Shown: positions 11,411-21,331 of the stretch, piece after piece | Layout of the letters: the number at the start of each line of letters is the position of its first letter | How positions within the stretch are numbered: the first letter of the stretch is position 1 | Assembly (NCBI GenBank): GCA_950295325.1 | Contig: OX485803.1 | Span: 27,404,001-27,468,000, forward strand | Source of the DNA: Polytrichum commune | Taxonomy: Eukaryota > Streptophyta > Polytrichopsida > Polytrichales > Polytrichaceae | Direction of reading: 5' to 3' | DNA: 64,000 nucleotides | Notes under the pieces: model-generated | What the model saw: only the letters and a program-made list of their open reading frames with translations | The model's database searches: none | Told to the model about the DNA's origin: nothing | Made by a program: the position numbers and the translations under genes

Positions 11411-12239
11411 GCTTAGTGATACAGACCTTGTACAGGGTTGGGTGCCTGTCCAGAACATCACAGGCCTCCTACTTGTAGAACAGAAGTGCTTTTGGGCCAA
11501 AAGGAGAGAAACTTAGTATCTGAATTTCTATTCCATAATTGACCTTAGCTTCAGTTGTCTTTAATCTAGATATTAGGACAGGCTTCTTGTAAATACCAAA
11601 CATTCTTTAACCAGCAAAGCTGACCAGTTCTTCAAATTGTTGCTTCTTGTTTAGAGCTCATCAAAGTGGTTTCTAAAATTTATGCATTCGCTCTCCAGGT
11701 TCCACTTGTTCTGCATGACAAATTAATTTGATTGTGTAGAAGTGGTAAGTGGACACTGGAAACTAGTTATTTCTTTCAGAGGCTTCAATGGTTTTCTAAT
11801 GTGCAACTACACTGACTCAATAAACAGTATGGATGAAAACAAATGATTTTGCAGTTTAACCACTAACTTCACCTTGACACAGAGAATTGGATTGATGTAT
11901 CAAATGTTAATACTAAACCGTTTATGGTATTTAGTGTTACATGTATAATAATGTTACTTACCCTATTTTGAGGTGTATGCCAGGTTACATCAATGATCAA
12001 CAACTTCACCATTAGTATCATCTCATAATCTAGTTTCTTTTTTATTTAGGTGCATTGCATTTCCAATAGTTTGGTATGGATGTTGCTTCTACTTTTATTT
12101 GCATAGGGTTGATAAATATACCAATAATTTTAAATTTTGTAAATTGGTGAAATACATTGCATCAACCTTCAAGCATTAACCAATTTGGTACTTTAATGCA
12201 TATTTCTATGCTCATTCTAATTTTGTTAAACCTTATTAG
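11411..12239. other. R2 gene 3' UTR and AT-rich spacer
   Basis: Follows the R2 stop codon. The first few hundred bases are probably the 3' UTR. No open frame, RNA or element is recognised before the decayed LRR sequence that starts near 12240. Confidence 0.6.
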
Positions 12240-12651
12240 CTTATGGAATAATACAAAATGCAACTTTGCAATGTTGAAATTGATGATTGCATATACATAG
12301 AACACCTATATAATCTTTCAAAATTGCACTCATTCACAAAGCTCAAACTTTCCAATTCTTTGAAACTTTGTGGTTTTCCAAATTCCTTTTGGGGTTCTTT
12401 CACACTTGATAAGCCTCTTAGTGGCATTTTATTGAGGCCACTAAATAGATGTAGGTTGGTTTTGAAGCTAACCACTACCATGGAGATTCAATTTTTTCAA
12501 ATTCGACAAGTCACCAAATGGTTTCAAGTTGCTTGACATAAAATAACAATGGTATGTTTTGAATTCTTGAAGACTTTTCAATTGCATCCAATCTTTTGAA
12601 AGATCTTCCAATCCGGTGTTTGATATGTACAACACTCTCAACTTCTTGAAA
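12240..12651 (-). pseudogene. Decayed LRR segment, distal to the copia insertion
   Basis: On the minus strand this stretch resembles the LRR unit of the TNL gene to the right. Parts such as 'gatatgtacaacactctcaactt' and 'aggttggttttgaagctaacc' correspond to positions in the 213-bp unit ('gatatgtttagaactctcaac', 'aggtaggctttgaagccaacc'). No frame stays open. It stops in mid-unit at the left end of the copia element. The unit resumes at 18167 with 'ttggtaggctttaaag', so the two flanks were once contiguous. Confidence 0.68.
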
Positions 12652-12652
12652 G

Positions 12653-12902
12653 TTGAGCATTAGATTGCTTGTAGTCAATTAAAATGTAATGGAAAAGGCA
12701 TGAGAAACAACAAGGTTAGAATTAGACCACATCGTTGGTAAGAATCATCCCAAAATGTTTGTATGAACCAAGCAATAATAGAAAAGCAATAAAATGCAAA
12801 ACAAGGAGAGCATAAAACCATCTCATTCTAAGCATTATTCATGTCTTTGTGTATGTGTTATTTCTTGTGCATTCTTATCCTTAGTCCTATTGACTTCCAA
12901 TA
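12653..12902 (+). repeat. 5' LTR of the copia element
   Basis: About 250 bp starting TTGAGCATTAGATTGC and ending near CTTCCAATA, with about 75-80 percent similarity by eye to 17847-18164. It is followed by GGTTATGGGTCC, the position where a primer-binding site is expected. I could not match that site to a particular tRNA. Confidence 0.78.
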
Positions 12903-12939
12903 GGTTATGGGTCCACGCATGCAAGTAAAATGCCTAATG

Positions 12940-14570
12940 ATTTGATTGCTTTGAGGCTGCGGAGTGGATCTTGAGGGATTGGCGTTTTGGAACTTCAGAG
13001 TGTTGGAGGTGTCCAAGGCCGCATTTGGTTGTTGTAAGTGTTTCTTTGTATTTTTCTTTTGCTTGAATGTATATTTGATGCAAAAGCATGTGACTCGAGT
13101 GTTGAGAGATTTTTTTGAGAGGTCTAGATGTATTCAAATTTCAGAAACATTTGACTTGACTGCTTTGAGCGTTTGAGGGTTTATTTGAGAGCTTTGAAGG
13201 TGTTTAGACTCCAAGAGCATCTTACTTGAGAGGCTTGAGTATGAAGAAGTCTATTTGAGAGGTTTGCAGGTTTTTAAACTTCAAAAGTATTTGACTTGAA
13301 TGTTTGAAGCATTTAGGGGCTTATTTGAGAACATTGAAAGTGTTTAGACTCCAAAAACATCTAAATAGAAAGGCTTAAGTGTTGAGGAATTTATGGGAGA
13401 GCATTGAAAGTGTTCAGATTCCAAGAGCATTTAATTTGAGAGGTTTGAGTGTTGAGAAGTTTATTTGAGGGGTTTGAAGGTGTTTACATTTCAAAAGCAT
13501 ATGACTTGATTATCTTGAGTGGTTTAAGGCTTGTTTGAAAAATTTCAAGGTGTTTTTAATTGAAGGAAGTATTGTTTGAGTGCCTTGAGTATGAAAAAAT
13601 TCATGTGAGTGCATTGAATGTGATTTGAGATCAAGAGCATCTTGCTTGAGTGATTGGAGAGTACAAAGGCCATCTTTGAGAGAAATTACATTCATTTGAG
13701 TGAAGCAAGATCTAACTTGAGTGATTATGAAGTCCTAACATACACTTGAGAGCAAGTGGATTCATTTGAGATGTGAGAGATATGACTTGAATGAATAGAG
13801 TGTCTTGGGCACTTTAGAGAGGAAATATACTTATTTGAAATGAAAAATATGTAATTTAAGAGATTTGATAGTCCTAGGGCATATTTGAAAGCAAAAGCTC
13901 TTATTTGTGGTGAATAAAATCTGACTTGAGTGATTTGAAAGTCCATAAATTCATTTGACACCACGAGAGTATTTTTGAATTAGAATAGACCTTATTTGAA
14001 TGAATTGGAATGGAAGTACAAAATTTGAAGGTAAAAAAATATTCATTGGATATTGAAAGGATGTTATTTGAGTGCATTGAGTTACGAGGATACATTTAGA
14101 GAGCAGGGGGTGTATTTGAATTTGACTCAAATGTTTGAGGGCTTATTTGAGGGCCTTGAACATATTTGGAGCTTGAAATGATTTGATTTAGATCATTTGA
14201 GTATTGAAACGTTTACTTGAGAGATAGGTTAGTTAATTGAGTTCAAGAGGAACATATTTAAGTGTTTTGAATAATTTAAGTGTTGAAAAAGATATATTAG
14301 GGATAAGCTAGACATTTGAGCTCAAGAAGAACATTTGAGTGTTTTCATGGTGATTTGAATATTTAAATACACATTTGAAGGATAAAACTAATCAATTGAG
14401 GTCAAGAGGAGTATAATTGAGTGTTTTGAGAGTGTTAAGTGCATTTTGAGAGAGGGATGACTCATTTAAGAGTGTTAGGACGTGATTTGCAAGTTTTGAG
14501 CGTACAAATTCATTTTTTGAGCGGAAGATGGTATGTCTTGAAAGTGAAGGAGCTAGAATTATTAATAAGT
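12940..14570 (+). repeat. TTGAG-rich degenerate repeat in the copia leader
   Basis: About 1.6 kb made of variants of 'atttgagtgttttgag' and 'cttgagtgttgaaaagtttatttgagag', with irregular spacing of roughly 40-70 bases. It lies between the 5' LTR and gag and shows no gag or other retroelement protein. It could be an expanded untranslated leader or a minisatellite inserted there. Confidence 0.7.
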
Positions 14571-17500
14571 TCCACAAAGAGAATTGTAGCCTTTAGAAGT
14601 TCAAATTAGAGATGATTTTGGCTTCTATGGACCATTGGGGCAATGTGGACACATCTGAGAAGGTTCAATTTTTCAATGTGGATCCAAAAGTGTTACAAGA
14701 GTTTTAAAAGTGTGTCAAAATGACCATGTCCATTATCGGCCTCAACTTGGCAGACAACCAACTAGCGCACATTAAGAATTGCAAAGGACTTGCAGAGGTG
14801 TGAAAAACCCTTTGCAACATTCACGAGACGAATAATTTGTCCAACATCCTCTTCGTTCATAGTAATTTTTTCATGCGCAAGATGCAAGAAGACGATGACT
14901 TGTTGGACCACATTAACAAGGTCAAAGTGCTTGGAGATTAACTCGCGTGTTTGGAGGTACCCGTACAGGAGGAAGATATTTTCATGACGTTACTCGAGAA
15001 TTTGAAGCCTCATACAAATATTTGATTATCGCCTTGGGGACAATGTCGATGAAGGAATTGATGATGGATTATGCAACAACACATTTGATGCATGAAATAT
15101 TAAAGGGCAAGGAGAAGGAGTCCCAATGCGAAGATGCGGTGATGATGTCGTGTTAATAGAAAATGCACAATCCACCTTTGCGACAAGGTGTAGGGAGGTG
15201 TTTTTATTACCGCAAATTGGGCCATATTGCACGATTTTGCTACAAAGGAAAGAACTAGGAGAAGAAAAATGCCAAAAATATGAAGGACGAGGACGAATTT
15301 ACATTTGCAATGCAACACAGAGCGCATGCAAATGGATCATGGATTCGGGGCCACAAAGCATATGACTTCGCATAGGATGACATTCAACACTTATGAGGTA
15401 GTTTTTCAACACAACATATGTTTGGATGATGATGGTGTGGCTGAAGCCATTGAAATCTTATCTATTGTCATTGAAGTTGAAAAAAGAGGCATAAAAAATA
15501 GAGTTTGCAACACAGATGCGTTTCACGTGCCCAAATTGCAAGTCAATTTGTTCTCGGTGAGCAAGCTTTTGTCAAATAAGTTGAATGTGCGATTTTACTT
15601 ACACAAATGCATTGTAAAATAATATATTTTAAAACTCCTATATATATATATATAGTTAAGCCCTACGGCTTTGCAGAGTTTCCTCTTGGCGGAAGCCAAT
15701 GTTCCGGGACCTCGGGGAATAATTTCTACTAATACAAATAGGACTCATGTATTCTTCCCCCACTGTTTGATAAAAACCACATGTGGTCGTCCCATTCATA
15801 GGAGGTGTGTTGATACGCATGCGTTTTCTGCAAAGTACATAAAACAAAACTATTCGAATATGATTAATTTTCTAGTCAAAATTCTAATAAAATAAAACAC
15901 CTATATATATATATATTACGTCCACTCTCTCGCAACCTTTACTTTATCTAACGCAGAAGAAAAAAAAACTTGCCTTCAGTTGGGACACTTAATGTTTGAG
16001 TCTTGAAAAATGTTATTAGTTTATTCATCATAAAGGCCATGAAATTAGGGGCCTTTGAGTAGCCAAGTGAGGCGCAAGAAGGCAAAGCACATTATTTATA
16101 ATTTCTTGCATTTCGCCTATCATGTTGCTTGATTTTTTTTCTTATATTTAAAAGAATTTACCACCATTTATAATGCGAAAAACTACAACTAGCTTAAGCA
16201 AGTTTATGAAGATCATCTTTTTTTCACTTGTAATCCCAATCTTTTGGAGACATTCAATATCTCATCAAATAAACATTAATCTAAGCCCATGCTCTTTTTG
16301 TTCATACGTTGTTTGGCTGCGGCTTCAAGCATCCAATGAATGGCTAAGGTTTCTTGACGATTTGTCATCATAATAGGTGATACCAATTGAGTAATACCCA
16401 AAATTCTCATTTTTTTCCACTTCACAAACAAGCTTGACATTTTCTATGGCATTTGAGCCCAATGGCTTTCATGGAGGTATGCGGAGTGGATGCGGCCAAC
16501 TTCATGCGTTCACATGTGGGAGGGGTCCGGTGGAGCTTTGGCATCCCTGACTTGGTCATCTGAATGTGAAGAGCGTTTGTGCACTCCAAAGCATGTTGAG
16601 GGACATGAACCTAGGTAAAATCTTTTGTCCCACCACTATATTGTTTTGCAAAGCGTGCATAGAGGGGTAAGCAATATGTAGCAAAGCTAGATAATGGTGC
16701 AAAGAGGCAAACAACAAAACCCTTAGAGATTGTGCATTGGGGTGTTTGTGGCCCATGAAGAAGATGTCCGTGGGAGGGACAAAGTATTTTGTTACTTTTG
16801 CTGATGATTTCTCGATAAAGGTGTGTGTTTACATGATGAAATCCAACGGAGAGTGGATTGAGAGGTTTAAGGAGTTCCGATTATGTGTAGAAATGCAATT
16901 AGAACAAGAAATCAAGGTATTTTGGTGAATGAGCAGAGGGGACTCCATTTCAAAAGACTTTGAAGTTTTTTTGATGAAATACAACATTGAGAGCATATCT
17001 CAAGACAGTGGACCACGGGAGTGTGCAAATCAAATGATTGTCGCAATGGCAAGGTGTATGCTTAAAGCTCAAAAATTCAAAAAATCGCTTCGGACGGAAG
17101 GGGTGGCAAATATGGTTTATACACTAAACCGATGTTCATTAAAGAATTTATACTTCGTTATATCCGTAGAAAATGCAACGGGAGGAGCCCTTACGTCGTA
17201 TACATATGTGTATTCAAAAATATTATGTATACAATATATTTATGGATGAATAGAAGGGCAAACTCGATGCGAATTAAATCAAATGTGCGTTTCTCAAATA
17301 TTACAAAGGTATGAAGGCATATAGACTAATGCGTTTGGAAACAAATAAAATAATAAAAATAAGATATGTTGTGTTTATGGAAGATAGGGGGAGCATTAGA
17401 AACGATTTGGAGATGCATCCAAGTGAGAGAAATGAAGGCCCTACAATGGTGGTGGTGGACAAATATTTCAAATCACCATTGTTCAATGGCACTGGATAGT

Positions 17501-17846
17501 TTGTGGATGATAATGATGAAGTGGAAGGTAATGAAGTTGCAATCGAAAAAACATGTGAAGGTCTAGCAAACGACGACATTATTATTGAAAGATTTGATGA
17601 GAAACGGCGATATCCCACGAGAAAACGACAACCACTTAGAGAATGATAGAAGAAGCACATTTTGCCTCAAGACAATGAAGAATGGGCCAATGTGACAATA
17701 TTTGAAGTTCCTTTGAATTAGCATATTTGGGATACTATATGGAAACTTATGGGCAATGTTCGATCGTCACTATATAAGGTTGAGAAACTAAAAAAATCAA
17801 TAGTATTACAAACCTTTGACTACTCGCAAAGTGAGAATATTGAAGG

Positions 17847-18164
17847 TGGAGCATTAGATTGCTCATAGTTAATAGAAATGCAATACTAGAAGGAATCTTA
17901 GAAGGTAGAACATTAGATTGCTCATAATCAATAGAAATGTAATGGAAGAGACATGAAAAACAATAACATTCAAATAAGGCCACAACGTTGGTTTTAAAGG
18001 GATAAAAATGATCCCACCTTGTTTGTATGGACAAAAGAAAAAAAAACAATAAAAAGCAAAACAATGAGAGCATGAGACCATCTCACTCCAATCATTGTTC
18101 ATATGACTTTGTGTATGTGTTCTTGCTTGTGCATTCTCATCTCTAGTTCTCTCTACTTCCAATA
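17847..18164 (+). repeat. 3' LTR of the copia element, with internal duplication
   Basis: Matches the 5' LTR from GAGCATTAGATTGC to CTTCCAATA. The first about 56 bp are duplicated in tandem (17850 and 17906 both start a copy of 'g(a/c)(g/a)cattagattgctcat'), which makes it about 65 bp longer than the 5' LTR. Confidence 0.78.
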
Positions 18165-18166
18165 CA

Positions 18167-19193
18167 TGAAAAAATGTTGGTAGGCTTTAAAGATCATTGC
18201 AACCCTTGAGAAGCAAATTTTTTAACTTTGACAAAACATTACATGATTAAGGTGATCTTCACAATACATGACAATTGCTTGCTGTAAATTCTTCAACACT
18301 CTATAGTTCCTCAAAATTCATTGGGCGTCCTTCCACTCTTGAGTTCCATATATCTAAAAATATAAACTTCGAGAGCCCACCAATACGTGTCGGTAGGCTC
18401 TATACCTAGCCACAAGCAAGCACAAAAATTCAATAATTTCAAGCTCCAAAAGTCACCACTCAAGTTTCATAACCATGACGTACATGACCAAATGCTTGCA
18501 ATGAGGACTACATGACTTTGTAGTTCCCAAAATCCTCTGGAAGATCTTCCATTCCTAAACATGATCCATTTTTTAATGTCAACTTCTTCAACCCACCAAA
18601 GGATGGAGTTACGTTTTGAAGCTAGCCACAATGAGTAAGGTCAAATGTATCCAACTTTGGCAACTAATCCAATGAACTTGGTAACTTTGACGAGAAACAA
18701 CCACTTGCATTGAGGTCTACAAGACTTCGTAATTTTCTAAAATCCTTTGGAAGTTCTTGTAATCATGAGTGCGATATGTTTAGAACTCTCAACTTTATGA
18801 GCCCACCCATAGATGGAGGTAAGCTTTGAAGCCCACCACAACGAGTGAGGTCCAATATAATGTGTCCAAGTTTGGCAACTTACCCAATGATTTCGGTAAA
18901 CTTCACATGGAGGAACAACCTCTTGCATTGAAGTCTACAAGACTTTTTGGTTTCCCGAAATCCTCTAGAAGTTCTTGCACTCTTGAGTCCGATATGTTTA
19001 GAATTGTCAACTTCGTGAGCCCACCCAAAGATGGAGGTAGGCTTTAAAGCCCACCACAACTAGTGAGGTCTAATGTGTCCAAACTTGGCAACTGACCCAA
19101 TGAATTTGGTAACCTTGACAAGGAGGAACAACCTCTTGCATTGAATATATGAAGACTTTGTAGTTTTCCAAAATCCTCAGGAAGTTCTTGCAC
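18167..19193 (-). pseudogene. Decayed 3' continuation of the TNL leucine-rich repeats
   Basis: The 213-bp LRR unit continues beyond the premature stop at 19194. Recognisable landmarks recur at about 19030, 18810 and 18590 ('cccaccca(a/t)agatggagg', 'gaagcccaccacaac'), increasingly diverged and with frameshifts. Decay grows toward the copia insertion. This was probably once part of the LRR exon and is now untranslated if the nonsense codon is real. Confidence 0.75.
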
Positions 19194-21331
19194 TCATGAG
19201 TCCGATATGTTTAGAACTCTCAAATTCATGAGCCCACCCATAGATGGAGGTAGGCTTTGAAGCCCACCACAACTAATGAGGTCCAATGTGTCCAAACTTG
19301 GGAACTGACCCAATGAATTCGGTAACCTTGACAAGGAGGAACAACCTCTTGCATTGAATATATGAAGACTTTGTAGTTTTCCAAAATCCTCTGGAAGTTC
19401 TTGCACTCCTGAGTCCGATATGTTTAGAACTCTCAAATTTGTGAGCCCACCCATAGATGGAGGTAGGCTTTGAAGCCCACCACAACTACTGAGGTCCAAT
19501 GTGTCCAAACTTGGCAACTCACCCAATGAATTTGGTAACCTTGACAAGGAGGAACAACCTCTTGCATTGAATATATGAAGACTTTTTAGTTTCCCAAAAT
19601 CCTCTGGAAGTTCTTGCACTCCTGAGTCCGATATGTTTAGAACTCTCAACTTTGTGAGCCCACCCATAGATGGAGGTAGGCTTTGAAGCCCACCACAACG
19701 AGTGAGGTCCAATGTGTCCAAGTTTGGCAACTGACCCAATGAATTTGGTAACCTTGACAAGGAGGAACAACCTCTTGCATTGAAGTCTACAAGACTTTTT
19801 AGTTTCCCGAAATCCTCTGGAAGTTCTTGCACTCGTGAGTCCAATATGTTTAGAAATGTCAATTTTGTGAGCCCACCCATAGATGGAGGTAGGCTTTGAA
19901 TCCCACCACAACTACTGAGGTCCAATCTGTTCAAATTTGGCAACTGACCCAATGAATTTGGTAACCTTGACAAGGAGGAACAACCTCTTGCATTGAAGTC
20001 TACAAGACTTTTTAGTTTCCCAAAATCCTTTGGAAGTTCTTGCATTCCTGAGTCCGATATGTTTAGAACTCTTAACTTCGTGAGCCCACTCATAGATGGA
20101 GGTAGGCTTTGAAGCCCACCACAACTGGTGAGGTCCAATGTGTCCAAACTTGGCAACTGACCCAATGAATTTGGTAACCTTGACAAGGAGGAACAACCTC
20201 TTGCATTCAATAGATGAAGACTTTGTAGTTTTCCGAGATCCTTTGGAAGTTCTTGCACTAGTGAATTCGATATGTTTAGAACTCTCAGCTTTGTGAGCCC
20301 ACCCATAGATGGAGGTAGGCTTTGAAGCCAACCACAACTACTGAGGTCCAATTTGACCAAGTTTGACAATTGACCAATTGTATTTGGTAACCTTGACAAG
20401 GAGGAACAACCTTTTGCATTGAATATTTGAAGACTTTGTAATTTTCCAAAATCCTCTAGAAGTTCTTGCACTAGTGAGTTCGATATGTTTAGAACTCTTA
20501 ACTTTGTGAGCCCACCCATAGATGGAGGTAGGCTTTGAAGCCAACCACAACTACTGAGATCCAATGTGTCCAAGTTTGGCAATTGACCCAATGAATTTGG
20601 TAACCTTAACAAGGAGGAACAACCTCTTGCATTGAATATATGAAGACTTTGTAGTTTTCCAAAATCCTCTGGAAGTTCTTGCACTCCTGAGTTCGATATG
20701 TTTAGAATTCTCAACTTTGTGAGCCCACCCATAGATGGAGGTAGGCTTTGAAGCCAACCACAACTAGTGAGCTCCAATTTGTCCAAGTTTGGCAACTCAC
20801 CCAATGAATTTGGTAACCTTGACAAGGAGGAACAACCTCTTGCTCTGAAGTCTACAAGACTTTGTAATTTTCCAAAATCCTCTAGAAGTTCTTGCACTAG
20901 TGAGTTCGATATGTTTAGAACTCTTAACTTTGTGAGCCCACCCATAGATGGAGGTAGGCTTTGAAGCCAACCACAACTACTGAGATCCAATGTGTCCAAG
21001 TTTGGCAATTGACCCAATGATTTTGGTAACGTTGACAAGGAGGAACAACCTCTTGCTCTGAAGTCTACAAGACTTTGTTGTTCCCCAAAATCCTCTGGAA
21101 GTTCTCGCACTCTTGAGTACGATATGTTTAGAACTCTCAACTTCGTGAGCCCACCAATAGATGTAGGTAGGCTTTGAAGCTTGGAACAAAAAGAGAGGAC
21201 CAATTTTTCCAAATTTGGCAATTGACCAAATGAATATGGTAACATTGATAAGGAGGAACAAGCACTTGCATCGAAATCTACAATACTTTGTAGTTTCCCA
21301 AAATCCTCCGGAAGTTCTTGCACTCTTGAGT
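19194..21331 (-). repeat. Tandem 213-bp LRR super-repeat (about 10 units)
   Basis: The exon repeats a 71-residue block, itself three LRRs. Landmarks in order are ELPEDFGKLQSL, ARGCSSLSRLPNSLGQLP, LDTLDLSSCGGLQSLPPSM and GGLTKLRVLNISDS. Nine full units and one nearly full unit lie before the stop, and at least two decayed ones beyond it. The central units are very similar in DNA, which implies recent unequal crossing-over or gene conversion. The outermost right-hand unit (21250-21330) is the most diverged. Confidence 0.95.

Larger units (their letters stand above)
12652..18166 (+). mobile_element. Degenerate Ty1/copia-type LTR retrotransposon
   Basis: Related LTRs (12653-12902 and 17847-18164) flank a decayed interior. 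On the plus strand I see gag-like sequence about 14590-15120 and a CCHC-type knuckle near 15199-15240 whose second Cys is lost. A protease motif MDSG lies at about 15340, where a base deletion breaks the frame. A pre-integrase and integrase part lies at about 16490-17160, and integrase C-terminal or linker sequence at about 17300-17720. Reverse transcriptase and RNase H are not found and appear deleted. Many stops and frameshifts make it inactive. An extra segment, about 15640-16440 and partly bordered by TA runs, interrupts the interior. TGAAA at 12647-12651 and 18167-18171 is a candidate 5-bp target duplication. It lies inside the decayed LRR end of the TNL gene. Confidence 0.85.

Noticed and set aside
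19273-20763. Series of 70-codon minus-strand frames with sequences like WAHKVESSKHI
   Set aside because: They repeat every 213 bp and are simply another frame of the LRR super-repeat, ended by a stop in each unit.
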